DNA of 64,000 bases, from contig NZ_JACJVR010000128.1 in the NCBI RefSeq assembly GCF_014212175.1, positions 1-64,000 of the forward strand, in the 5' to 3' direction. The notes under the pieces are model-generated. The model ran no database searches. It was given only the letters and a program-made list of their open reading frames with translations, and was not told where the DNA came from. Position numbers and translations under genes: made by a program. This stretch comes from Cohnella xylanilytica (GTDB lineage Bacteria > Bacillota > Bacilli > Paenibacillales > Paenibacillaceae). This document shows positions 1 to 8,267 of this stretch, one piece after another. Position 1 is the first letter of the stretch, and each line of letters starts with the position of its first letter.

Positions 1-46
1 TTCTCTCTGCGAAAGTTGAGGATTAAAGAACAGAACCTCCGTTCGC

Positions 47-1255
47 CTATCGGTCGTTCGGTTCCTCGGACGGCTCTCGGGAAGCCTCGCCCGCCGCAAT
101 CGATTCCTCATGGGGAGAGGCGTCTTCGGTCGAGATCCGCGCGGCTTCCGGCTTGGCGTTGAGCTCTCTTCTTCTCGCCTCCGCCCTCGCCCGCCTTGCG
201 CGGCGGGTTCGCAGCGCGACCCAGGCGACCGGCCCCCCGACGAGGATGAGGACGAGCAAGACCGGCAGGATGGCGGCGAGAAAAGTAAGGATGCCGGCTC
301 CGACGTCTCCGAGCACGTTCAAGCTGGCCTGCATCGTATCCGACAGCTTCCCGCCCAGCGACTTCTTCTTCTCCGGTCCTTGCGCAGCGTCAACTTCCTC
401 GCCGATCGACTCGTAGAGACGCAGATTCACCGTCGAGTAGGCGACGTTCTGGTCGAGGTACCGCATCCGGCCCTTGATCTGCTCGATCTCTTGCTGGACG
501 CCGCCGAGCTCCGTCGAGAATCTCACCAGGTCGTCCGCCTTCGTCGCCTTGTCCATGAAGGCGAGCAGACGAGCTTCGACCTTCTGCTTCGCTTCGAGCC
601 TCGCCTGCAGATCCACGTATTCCTCGGTGACGTCGTTGCCCTGCATCTTGCGTTCGAAGCTCTCGCTTGGAATCTCTTTGAGAAGGGTCAGAAAATTGCT
701 CAGTCCGGAAGAAGGAACCTTAATGACGTACGTGGACCCGATCTCATGCTCGCTCTTCGTATCGGCGAATTGGACGATGAAGCCTCCGCTCTGGAAGATC
801 GCGTTGCTCACCCGCTCTTCGGCTTCGGCGAAGCTCTTGGCCTTCAGAACGACGTTCGCCGAATAAATCATCTTCCGGTTGAAGCCCGCGTTCGCGTCCG
901 CGATGGCGCCGAGCGATGCCCCCTCCGGCGAACCGAAGGAAGCCGCGGAAGTCCCGCCTTCCGCGGGAGCTTCCGCCGCTTGGGCGGGAGCGGCCGCTTC
1001 TCCCGATTCGGCGGAATTGGCCTGGTCGGCGGCCGCGACGGATGTGTCGAATTTGACGGACATCTTCGCCTCGCTCAGCTGCTCCTCCCCCGGAGCCGGT
1101 GCTGGAGCGGAGCTTGCGGCCGCTTGACCGGCAGGAGCGGAGTCGGAATCGTCGCTGGAGCCCGAGCAGCCGGCCAGGACGGCTGCCCACAGCGCGAATG
1201 CCATTGCGACGGCCAACCCTCTTGCGCGTCGTATCGCTTGTCTTTTCCCCCGCAT
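47..1255 (-). CDS. DUF4349-family lipoprotein, membrane anchored
   Basis: Predicted 402-aa surface lipoprotein. The N-terminus is basic, then hydrophobic, ending in a lipobox LAGC with the lipidated Cys at residue 30. A low-complexity Ala/Ser/Pro/Glu-rich linker runs to about residue 125. The central part (about 127-285) is the DUF4349 region, with a helical stretch likely to form a coiled coil (about 200-265). A C-terminal membrane segment (about 322-350) is followed by a basic cytoplasmic tail. The family has no defined biochemical role; a sensor or envelope function is only inference. It is separated from the next gene by about 90 bp and does not look part of the catabolic operon. Confidence 0.85.
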   Translation of the reverse strand: MRGKRQAIRRARGLAVAMAFALWAAVLAGCSGSSDDSDSAPAGQAAASSAPAPAPGEEQLSEAKMSVKFDTSVAAADQANSAESGEAAAPAQAAEAPAEGGTSAASFGSPEGASLGAIADANAGFNRKMIYSANVVLKAKSFAEAEERVSNAIFQSGGFIVQFADTKSEHEIGSTYVIKVPSSGLSNFLTLLKEIPSESFERKMQGNDVTEEYVDLQARLEAKQKVEARLLAFMDKATKADDLVRFSTELGGVQQEIEQIKGRMRYLDQNVAYSTVNLRLYESIGEEVDAAQGPEKKKSLGGKLSDTMQASLNVLGDVGAGILTFLAAILPVLLVLILVGGPVAWVALRTRRARRARAEARRRELNAKPEAARISTEDASPHEESIAAGEASREPSEEPNDR

Positions 1256-1346
1256 ATCGAATCCCCCTCATCGTCATCTGACCGTTCAGACGCAAGGGGA
1301 TGGTTAAATGTTACAGTTCTTACAGAGAAAATTCCCTGAACGGAGA

Positions 1347-2330
1347 TCATCTCTTCATATGGCTGCTATGGCCCGGCGACAGCTTCGACGACGGGTCGAT
1401 ATACGTCTTGGCGTTGTTGACGGCGGTCGCCGCTTCACCGAACCCGACGACGATCAGCTTCAGCTTGCCTTCGTAAGCCGTAATGTCGCCGGCGGCGAAA
1501 ATGCCGGAAACGCTCGTCTCCATTCGCGAATCGACGAGAATAGAGCCCCCCTCCATCTTCAGCCCCCAGTCCGCGATCGGGCCCGGTTGCGAGAGAAAGC
1601 CATAGCTGACGATGACGTCGTCCGCCTCCATCTCCTCTCGCTCTCCGCTCGCCGAATGAAGGAGCGTCACTCGTTCGATTCGCTCCTCGCCCGTAAGCCC
1701 GGCAATCTCCCAGGGCGTCTTGGTTGCGACGGACGACTCTCGTAATCTCGCGACGCTATGCTCATGCGCGCGGAACTTGTCTCTTCGATGCGCAAGCGTC
1801 ACCTTCGCGGCGACCGGCTCCAGCATAAGCGCCCAATCGACGGCGGAATCCCCTCCTCCGGTGATCAGAACGCGCCTTCCCCGGAACCTCTCGAGATCCG
1901 TCACCGAGTAATGCAGATTCGTTCGCTCGTACTTGCCGGCGCCTTCGATCTCGAGACGCTTCGGACTGAACGCGCCGACGCCGCCTGTAATCAGTACCGC
2001 CTTCGCGCGCAGCGTCTCCCTGGTCAACGTTACTTCGAACAGACGTTCGTCGAGCTTGCGCACCCCCAGCGCCTGTTCGTTCAACCGGATATCGATAGGA
2101 AAATGAGACATTTGCTCTACGAGCCCGTCCACCAACCGCTGCGCGGTAACCTTCGGAAAGCCCGCCACGTCGTATATAAACTTCTCCGGATATAAAGCGG
2201 AGAGTTGGCCGCCGAGCTGCGGCAAGCTCTCTATCAAAGTGACGGTAGCGTTCCGCATTCCGCCGTAGTAGCAGGCGAACAATCCCGCCGGACCTCCGCC
2301 GATGACGATTAAGTCGGTGCTGTCGCTCAT
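1347..2330 (-). CDS. Ferredoxin/flavodoxin-NADP reductase, YumC type
   Basis: 327-aa FAD/NAD(P)-binding oxidoreductase of the thioredoxin-reductase-like fold. The N-terminal FAD motif GGGPAGLFACYYG lies near residues 11-23, the second dinucleotide motif GGGDSAVDWAL near 158-168, and the C-terminal FAD motif GIFAAGDI near 281-288. The CxxC redox pair of thioredoxin reductase is absent. The C-terminal extension with PGHSSHM resembles the YumC group, so I call it a ferredoxin-NADP reductase. It transfers electrons from NADPH to ferredoxin or flavodoxin in the cytosol. It is the last gene of the long leftward gene string (12 bp after the HAD gene), so feeding the Rieske components upstream is a reasonable inference, but it could equally be a housekeeping enzyme. 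Confidence 0.88.
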   Translation of the reverse strand: MSDSTDLIVIGGGPAGLFACYYGGMRNATVTLIESLPQLGGQLSALYPEKFIYDVAGFPKVTAQRLVDGLVEQMSHFPIDIRLNEQALGVRKLDERLFEVTLTRETLRAKAVLITGGVGAFSPKRLEIEGAGKYERTNLHYSVTDLERFRGRRVLITGGGDSAVDWALMLEPVAAKVTLAHRRDKFRAHEHSVARLRESSVATKTPWEIAGLTGEERIERVTLLHSASGEREEMEADDVIVSYGFLSQPGPIADWGLKMEGGSILVDSRMETSVSGIFAAGDITAYEGKLKLIVVGFGEAATAVNNAKTYIDPSSKLSPGHSSHMKR

Positions 2331-2342
2331 CGCTGCCTCCCC

Positions 2343-3110
2343 TTACCCTTCCGTTACGATAATCTCCTCCAGCGATCCGACGATCGCGTCGGCGAACGGC
2401 CGCATTTTCTCCCGCATCTCCGGATCGTCGGGAATGCCGATGCCGAAGCAGCCTGCCTGCCGGGCCATCTGCATGTCGATGAAGGAATCGCCGATCATGG
2501 CAATCCTCTCCGGTCTCGCTCCCGTCCGCTCGGCGATCCACTCCAGCATATCCGGATTCGGCTTGCCGCGGCGGACGTCCGCCGGCGTGACGATAAATGC
2601 CAGCTCGCCGACCGTTGCGTAACGGCCCACCGAATCGATTGTGCGGCGGCTGTCGTCGGACGTTGCGATGCCGTAGCGAATCCCCGCCTCCCGAAGCCGA
2701 TCGAATACGGCCGGAAAGCCCGGCTTCGGCAGCAGGGCGTCGAACACCGCGAATTCCCGGTCCGACCGCTCGAACGCGGCGACGGCCGCTTCCCGGCACT
2801 GCCCCCAATCGCCTCCGCCGCGCCGCATCAGCAGGGAAGCGGTGATTACCGCCTCTTCCTGGGGAGAGGCCAGCGCGAAGATGCCGTTCGGATCGGCCCC
2901 TGCGATCTCCCCGTCTTCGTCCGCTGTCCTGACGCCAAATAGATCGATCCAATCGCACAGCTCCTCCGGCTCGAGCAGCCGCGACAACTCGCGCAATCTC
3001 GCCTCCGCAAGACGCTTCCAGAAATACTGGGAATCGAACAGCAAGCCGTCCTTGTCGAAGACGACGACTTCGACGTCCAATGTCCGCCCGTCCGCTTGAA
3101 GAATCGCCAT
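2343..3110 (-). CDS. HAD-superfamily hydrolase (phosphatase/phosphoglucomutase-like)
   Basis: 255-aa cytosolic HAD hydrolase. Motif I is DKDGLLFDS with the nucleophile Asp near residue 19 and the acid/base Asp at 21. A helical cap follows (about 30-120). The motif II region is ATSDDS, the motif III Lys is in RRGKPNPDM, and motif IV is GDSFIDMQMA. This is the GPH/PGP-like subfamily, which removes phosphate from small molecules; the substrate cannot be read from sequence. It sits 12 bp upstream of the ferredoxin-NADP reductase and 67 bp after the alcohol dehydrogenase. In the catabolic island it could dephosphorylate a product of the FGGY kinase branch, but that is inference. Confidence 0.85.
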   Translation of the reverse strand: MAILQADGRTLDVEVVVFDKDGLLFDSQYFWKRLAEARLRELSRLLEPEELCDWIDLFGVRTADEDGEIAGADPNGIFALASPQEEAVITASLLMRRGGGDWGQCREAAVAAFERSDREFAVFDALLPKPGFPAVFDRLREAGIRYGIATSDDSRRTIDSVGRYATVGELAFIVTPADVRRGKPNPDMLEWIAERTGARPERIAMIGDSFIDMQMARQAGCFGIGIPDDPEMREKMRPFADAIVGSLEEIIVTEG

Positions 3111-3177
3111 CTCCCGTTATCCCCTTCCCACTGCCTCTCGTTCCGACCCCCGCCCTTTGCACGCGCGCAATCGCATG

Positions 3178-4341
3178 TCACATGGCCAGCTTGTAGATGG
3201 CGAGCACATCCTCGCGACGCAGCGTCTTCATCGTACCGAATGGACCTCTGGCCATCGCTTTGTCGGCCATCGCTTCGAAGCTCTCGTCGCCGATTCCGAA
3301 ATCCGCCAACCGGCCGGGCGCTCCGATCGACGTCCAAAATTCGCGCAGAGCTCGGATGCCGGCCATCGCCGTCTCCCGATCCGAACGTCCGGCCGCATCG
3401 ACGCCGAACACTTCGACGGCCATCTGCTTGAACTTCGCCGCGCCCTCGTCCAGCACATGCTCCATCCAGCAAGGATACAGGACAGCTAGCCCTGCTCCGT
3501 GCGCGACGTCGTACATTGCGCTGACCGCGTGCTCGATGTTGTGCGTTGCCCAATCGCCGGGCGCTCCCATCGCCAGCGTCCCGTTGAGCGCCATCGTTCC
3601 GGCGTAAAGAATCGTCTCGCGGGATTCGTAGTCTTCGAGATTGCGCACCAGCTTCGGCGCGGTCTTGATCACCGTGCGCAAAAGCGCTTCGCAGAAAGAG
3701 TCCTGCACCGGAACGTTAGACGTATGGTGGAAATATTGCTCCAAAATATGCGTCATGATGTCGACGATTCCGTTGATTGTCTGGTCGAGCGGCACCGTGC
3801 ATGTAAACGACGGATCGAGAATCGAGAACTTCGGGTGGTTAAAGTGCGCCCACCAGCCGTTCTTCTCCCTCGTCTCCCAGTTTGTAATGACGGAAGCCGC
3901 ATTCATCTCGGAGCCGGTCGCCGCCAACGTCAGCACCGCCCCGTAAGGAAGCGCGCCAGGCGCGTACAGCTTCTTCGTGATAATATCCCACACATCGCCC
4001 TCGTAGACCGCTCCGACGGCAATCGCCTTCGCGCAATCGATGACGCTTCCTCCTCCGACTGCCAGCAGGAAGTCGATCCCCTCCCTCTTGCAAATGCCGA
4101 CTCCTTTATGAACCGTGGTTAGCCGCGGATTCGGCTCGACTCCTCCCATCTCGAACAACTCGTTCCCGGCGCGACGCAGCTGCTCCATGACGCCATCGTA
4201 GACGCCGTTGCGCTTGATGCTCCCGCCGCCGTAGACGACCAGCACCTTCCGTCCGAACGGCTTCAGTTCCTCCGCCAGCCGCGTTAACGTCCCTTTGCCG
4301 AAAATAAGCTTCGTCGGGTTCATATGCACGAAAGTCTCCAT
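3178..4341 (-). CDS. Iron/zinc-dependent alcohol dehydrogenase, YqhD/YugJ (BDH) type
   Basis: 387-aa group III alcohol dehydrogenase, predicted to interconvert an aldehyde and an alcohol with NAD(P)H. The nucleotide-binding region contains GGGSVIDCAKA (about 97-107). The metal ligands Asp194, His198, His267 and His281 are all present (in DIMTHILEQ and ATHNIEH...VAHGAG), at the same numbers as in E. coli YqhD, which supports a YqhD/BDH-type enzyme. It lies 18 bp downstream of the DUF1349 gene, inside the long catabolic gene string. The likely role is reduction or oxidation of a pathway aldehyde; detoxification of aldehydes is an alternative. Confidence 0.9.
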   Translation of the reverse strand: METFVHMNPTKLIFGKGTLTRLAEELKPFGRKVLVVYGGGSIKRNGVYDGVMEQLRRAGNELFEMGGVEPNPRLTTVHKGVGICKREGIDFLLAVGGGSVIDCAKAIAVGAVYEGDVWDIITKKLYAPGALPYGAVLTLAATGSEMNAASVITNWETREKNGWWAHFNHPKFSILDPSFTCTVPLDQTINGIVDIMTHILEQYFHHTSNVPVQDSFCEALLRTVIKTAPKLVRNLEDYESRETILYAGTMALNGTLAMGAPGDWATHNIEHAVSAMYDVAHGAGLAVLYPCWMEHVLDEGAAKFKQMAVEVFGVDAAGRSDRETAMAGIRALREFWTSIGAPGRLADFGIGDESFEAMADKAMARGPFGTMKTLRREDVLAIYKLAM

Positions 4342-4359
4342 CGGCTTTAGCCTCCTTCG

Positions 4360-4977
4360 TTAAGATACCGTTCTGACGTCCTCCACGGCACCCTCCGACG
4401 TCTCGAAGGAATAGAACGTCACCTTGCAGCGGTCGGCGAACGGAGCTTGCGCCACGACGCCGATCTTCAGCTCGTCCGGAACCTCCATCCGAAAATAGCG
4501 CACCAGCTCCCAGTTCGTTCCGTCCTCGGAATAATGGAAGGCGAACGCGCTCCCCGAGCGCGCCAGCCGCAGGAACGGAGTCTCCGTCCCGGACGCCATG
4601 GAATTGCAATCGTCGGATCTTGACCGGGTGACGACGGTGACAATCGTAGGCACCCGATTCATGTATTCGAAGCAAATCTTCGCCCAATTCGAATCGTCGG
4701 ACATCGCCATGAGGCAGCCCGAATCGCATTGGGCGGCCATCTCGACGCTCAGCCGGACATTGGCGACAAAGTCGCCCTTCAAGACGGCATACAGGAACGG
4801 CGCCGTCGCCACGGAGGAATCGGAGCCGGGATCGTTGAAGAAGTCGGCCCGCGCCGGGGCAACCATCGTCAAACGGCCGTCCCGGACGCTCCACTCGTCC
4901 GGCTCGTTCATCCAACTTAAACCGCAGCCCTCCGAGACCGGCGGACCGTCTCCCAGTTCCCGAAGACGCCGCTTCAT
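4360..4977 (-). CDS. DUF1349 family protein (concanavalin-like fold)
   Basis: 205-aa soluble protein without signal peptide. The pattern WSVRDGRLTM, FFNDPGSDSS, VEMAAQCDSGCLMA and FHYSEDGTNWELVRYF matches the DUF1349 family, which adopts a beta-jelly-roll fold related to glycan-binding lectins and glycosidases. The family is common in Firmicutes beside sugar-utilisation genes, but no reaction is firmly established. Its start overlaps the end of the BtpA gene by 4 bp (ATGA type), so the two are translationally coupled. A sugar-binding or sugar-modifying role fits the neighbouring kinase and sugar-type importer, but this is inference. Confidence 0.85.
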   Translation of the reverse strand: MKRRLRELGDGPPVSEGCGLSWMNEPDEWSVRDGRLTMVAPARADFFNDPGSDSSVATAPFLYAVLKGDFVANVRLSVEMAAQCDSGCLMAMSDDSNWAKICFEYMNRVPTIVTVVTRSRSDDCNSMASGTETPFLRLARSGSAFAFHYSEDGTNWELVRYFRMEVPDELKIGVVAQAPFADRCKVTFYSFETSEGAVEDVRTVS

Positions 4978-5792
4978 TTGACGAGTACCCCCCGAAACTC
5001 CTTCACCTTGTCCATGAAGGCTCTCACCCGCTTCTCGTCCACATGGTTCTCGAACTTCCCGTCCGTCTTGAACGTTGTTCCCACGACCGCGCCGTCGGCG
5101 ATCGCAAGCTGCCTGTCAACGTTGTCCAGCCTCATCCCCGTATTCGCCAGCACGACGGTGCCCGGCACCGTATCCTTCACTCGCTTCAGCATCGCTGAAT
5201 CCGTCTCGGCGCCCGCCGTCAAGCCGGATACGCAGAGCGCGTCGGGGCGGTTATTGAACACGGTCGAGCGGGCAATGCTCTCGATGTCCCGCTGTGCCAG
5301 ATATTGCGCCGCCTCGGGCACGATGTTGAACAGCAGCTTGACGTTCGAGGCGCCGATATATCGCTGATGGCGGACCGTGTCGCCCACGTTCGTGTTCCAT
5401 AGGCCGAAATCGCTGGCGTAAACGCCGGTGAAAATCTCCCGCACGAACTTCGCGCCGGTCGCCGCGGCGAGGTCGAGCGACTTCTTCGCGTCCCACAGCA
5501 CGTTGACTCCGAACGGGACCCGGATATCCGGCATCAGCTCTCCGATTATGCGGGCCATGGCCGCTACCGTCTCCGTGCGGACGTCCGTCAGATAAGGCAA
5601 GCTGAACTCGTTGGAGAACATGACGGCGTCCACGCCGCCATCCTGCAGCGCCTTCAAATCCTTTCGGGCCCAATCGACGACCTCGTCCATTCCTTTGTCC
5701 GGGTCGAAGCTCGGATCCCCGGGCAGCGCGTTGAAATGGCACATCGCGATAATAGCCTTCTCGGTGCCGATAACATCCTTTAACCAGGTCAT
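4974..5792 (-). CDS. BtpA/SgcQ family TIM-barrel protein
   Basis: 272-aa protein of the BtpA/SgcQ family (MTWLKDVIGTEKAIIAM start, HFNALPGDP, MFSNEFSLPY, FGVNVLWDAKKSLDLA, VSGLTAGAETD, VVGTTFKTDGKFEN). The family is a predicted phosphate-binding (beta/alpha)8 barrel. Members are named after a photosystem I biogenesis factor and the E. coli sgc sugar locus, and the enzymatic role is unknown. I chose the internal ATG at 5792 because the conserved N-terminus starts there and the seven residues before it look like upstream sequence. It is followed by DUF1349 with a 4-bp overlap. In sugar loci these proteins are thought to be aldolase- or isomerase-like, which would fit the FGGY kinase here. Confidence 0.9.
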   Translation of the reverse strand: MTWLKDVIGTEKAIIAMCHFNALPGDPSFDPDKGMDEVVDWARKDLKALQDGGVDAVMFSNEFSLPYLTDVRTETVAAMARIIGELMPDIRVPFGVNVLWDAKKSLDLAAATGAKFVREIFTGVYASDFGLWNTNVGDTVRHQRYIGASNVKLLFNIVPEAAQYLAQRDIESIARSTVFNNRPDALCVSGLTAGAETDSAMLKRVKDTVPGTVVLANTGMRLDNVDRQLAIADGAVVGTTFKTDGKFENHVDEKRVRAFMDKVKEFRGVLVK

Positions 5793-5852
5793 CCTTGCAC
5801 GCTCCTCCAACATCGATTCATGATAGCTGTCGCAATCGCGAGCCGCCGCCCC

Positions 5853-7472
5853 TTACCAGGCAACGGCCGCTCCGTCCGTCCGCGGGTCCGTCCCTCCGCA
5901 CAACACGCCCGTGCGGGGATCCCGCCAGATGATCTGCCCTCTGCCGAACATGCCGGGGTTGTCCCCGACAGCCACTTCGTGTCCCCGGCGACGCAGCGAC
6001 TCGGCCAGCTCCTCCGGGAACGAGGGCTCGACCAGAATTTTCACGCCTTCGTCCCACCGCCAGCGCGGCATGTCGAGAATCGCCTGCGGGTTGAGCCCCT
6101 GATCCAGCGCGCCCAGCACTACCTGGAAGTGCCCCTGCGGCTGCATGAACGCCCCCATGACGCCGAACGGGCCGATCGCTTCTCCGCCCTTCGACAGGAA
6201 GCCCGGAATGATCGTGTGATACGTCCGCTTGCCCGGCTCCAGCGCGTTGCGGTGCGCCGGATTCAGCGAGAACGAGTGCCCGCGGTTGTGCAGCGCGATG
6301 CCGGTTCCCGGCACGACCAGTCCGGAGCCGAATTCCATGTAGTTGCTCTGGATATAGGAGACCATGTTGCCCTCGCCGTCGGCCGTGCACAGGTAGACGG
6401 TTCCTCCGGTCGGAATCGGCGGCGTGCGCGGCACGATCGCCTCCTCCCCGATGCGCCGGCGCTGGCGGTCCGCATATTCCTCCGAGAGAAGCCGCTCGAC
6501 GACGTCCTCCCGCAGCTTGGACGGATCGGCAATCTCCTCCAGGCCATCTTCGAATGCCAGCTTGATCGCTTCGATCTGACGATGCAGGTACCGGGCGGGA
6601 TCGTCCTCGCTCGTATCCAGTCCTTTGAAAATATTAAGCGCCATGAGCGTCACGATGCCTTGGCCATTGGGGGGAAGCTCCCACACGTCGTAGCCCTTGT
6701 AGCTCGCGCGGATCGGCTTCACCCACTCGGGCGCGAAGCCCGCCAAATCCGCCTTGCGCAGATACCCTCCGCCCTCCCGCGAGAATCGGTCGATACGATC
6801 GGCCAACGCCCCGCGATAGAACGATTCCGCCCGGGTATCCGCGATCTCGGACAACGTCTCCGCGTGCCGGTGCGAGGACCAAATCTCCCCCGGCTTCGGC
6901 GGAGCGCCGTTCGGCATGAACAGCTCGCTCCACCGCTCGAGCAAGGGCTCGGGAAATTCCTGCAGATGCCGCTCGTAATTGCGATGCCAGAAGGCGCTGA
7001 GCGTCGGCGATACCGCGTATCCGTCTTCGGCGTAGCGAATGGCCGGCTCGAGCAGCTCGCGAAGCGGCAGCCGGCCGAAGCGCCGGGACAGCTCCGCCCA
7101 GGCCGAAGGAACGCCCGGCACCGTTACCGGGTGCCAGCCGTACTTCGGCATCGCGGAGAAGCCTTGCTCCTTCAGCTTGTCGATGGAGATCGCAGCGGGC
7201 GCGGGGCCGCTGGCGTTCAGGCCATGCAGCTCGCCCTTCGTCCATACGAGCGCGAAGGCGTCGCCGCCGATTCCGTTGGAGGTCGGCTCCACGACCGTCA
7301 GGCAGGCTGCCGTCGCGACCGCCGCATCGACGGCGTTGCCGCCTTTCTTCAGAATGTCGAGCCCCGCTTGCGCCGCCAACTGCTGGGAAGTCGCCACCAT
7401 TCCTTTTCGGCCGTATACTGTCGTTCTTCTCGATGCGTGCGGATAGCGAAGAGCGTCGAATTCGATCCCCAT
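5853..7472 (-). CDS. Gamma-glutamyltransferase family Ntn hydrolase, apparently cytosolic
   Basis: 539-aa gamma-glutamyltranspeptidase-family protein. It keeps the large-subunit signature (ATSQQLAAQAGLDILKKGG near 27-45, GIGGDAF near 67-73) and the small-subunit start with the expected nucleophile Thr near residue 358 in IPTGGTVYLC, followed by DGEGNMVSYIQSNY. The precursor should self-cleave just before that Thr. Classical GGTs are exported, but the N-terminus here shows no signal peptide or membrane segment, so it is probably intracellular. The family hydrolyses or transfers gamma-glutamyl groups, and some members are amide or acyl hydrolases. It sits 12 bp after the SDR gene in the catabolic string, so cleavage of an amide in the imported compound is likely. 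Confidence 0.9.
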   Translation of the reverse strand: MGIEFDALRYPHASRRTTVYGRKGMVATSQQLAAQAGLDILKKGGNAVDAAVATAACLTVVEPTSNGIGGDAFALVWTKGELHGLNASGPAPAAISIDKLKEQGFSAMPKYGWHPVTVPGVPSAWAELSRRFGRLPLRELLEPAIRYAEDGYAVSPTLSAFWHRNYERHLQEFPEPLLERWSELFMPNGAPPKPGEIWSSHRHAETLSEIADTRAESFYRGALADRIDRFSREGGGYLRKADLAGFAPEWVKPIRASYKGYDVWELPPNGQGIVTLMALNIFKGLDTSEDDPARYLHRQIEAIKLAFEDGLEEIADPSKLREDVVERLLSEEYADRQRRRIGEEAIVPRTPPIPTGGTVYLCTADGEGNMVSYIQSNYMEFGSGLVVPGTGIALHNRGHSFSLNPAHRNALEPGKRTYHTIIPGFLSKGGEAIGPFGVMGAFMQPQGHFQVVLGALDQGLNPQAILDMPRWRWDEGVKILVEPSFPEELAESLRRRGHEVAVGDNPGMFGRGQIIWRDPRTGVLCGGTDPRTDGAAVAW

Positions 7473-7484
7473 CGTTCCTTCCTC

Positions 7485-8267
7485 CTACAGCAGGTGCGCC
7501 CCGCCCGTCACGTCAAGCGCTTCCCCGGTAATAAAATCCGCTTCGTCCGATGCCAGGAAGCAGACGGACTTCGCCACGTCCTCGGGCTCCTGGATGCGGC
7601 CCAGCGGCGTCAGCTTCACGTATTCGTCCTTCACCTCCTGCGGCGTCATCCCGCGCAGCTCCGCTTCCCACACCAATTCCCGATCCTGCATTCCCGTGCG
7701 GACGAAGCCGGGGCAGACGCAATTGACCGTCACGCCGAATGGAGCGAACTCGACCGCCGCGCTCTTGGTGAAGCCGACGACTGCCCACTTTGACGCCGCA
7801 TAATGCGCGAGCAGCGGAGTCGCCCGCTTGCCCGCCATCGAGGCGGTGTTGATCATCTTGCCTCGACCGCGTGCCTTCATATAGGGGAATACCGCCTGAG
7901 TGAACAAGAATACCCCCTTCGCGTTCACGTCGAAGTTGAAGTCCCATTCCTTCTCGGTCAGGTTCTCGATGCGATTCATCGTCGACACCCCTGCGTTGTT
8001 GCACAGGATGTCAATGACGCCGTACTCGCCGATAATTCCACGAACCGTCGCCTGTACCTGATCCTTGTCGGTCACGTCAACGGCCGCAAATCCGTGGCGG
8101 GGGGAACCGCTGCCGGGCAGTTCCCCTGCGGTCGCCTCAGCCGCTTCGCCGTTCAAATCGCAGACGACGACCGTCGCTCCGCTCATGGCGAGACGCACGG
8201 CGATGCTGCGGCCGATTCCGCTTGCCGCCCCGGTAACGACGGCCACTTTGCCTTGCAGGTTGCTCAT
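7485..8267 (-). CDS. Short-chain dehydrogenase/reductase (sugar- or polyol-dehydrogenase-like)
   Basis: 260-aa classical SDR. The NAD(P)-binding motif TGAASGIG is near residues 12-19, an acidic residue follows beta-2 (VVCDLNG), which favours NAD(H), the structural NNAG is near 91-94, and the catalytic Ser/Tyr/Lys set is in INTASMAG and YAASK. The C-terminus has the usual DEADFITGEALDVTGG. Close relatives act on polyols, butanediol or sugar acids. It overlaps the FGGY kinase by 4 bp, so kinase and dehydrogenase are co-translated and probably act on successive intermediates. The substrate is not determinable from sequence. Confidence 0.92.
   Translation of the reverse strand: MSNLQGKVAVVTGAASGIGRSIAVRLAMSGATVVVCDLNGEAAEATAGELPGSGSPRHGFAAVDVTDKDQVQATVRGIIGEYGVIDILCNNAGVSTMNRIENLTEKEWDFNFDVNAKGVFLFTQAVFPYMKARGRGKMINTASMAGKRATPLLAHYAASKWAVVGFTKSAAVEFAPFGVTVNCVCPGFVRTGMQDRELVWEAELRGMTPQEVKDEYVKLTPLGRIQEPEDVAKSVCFLASDEADFITGEALDVTGGAHLL

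Noticed and set aside
1280..1341. Terminator after the ferredoxin-NADP reductase gene
   Set aside because: CCGTTCAG and CTGAACGG are complementary but about 46 nt apart and no T-run follows.
1347..2330. Thioredoxin reductase
   Set aside because: The fold is similar but the redox-active CxxC is absent; the C-terminal pattern fits a ferredoxin-NADP reductase of the YumC group.
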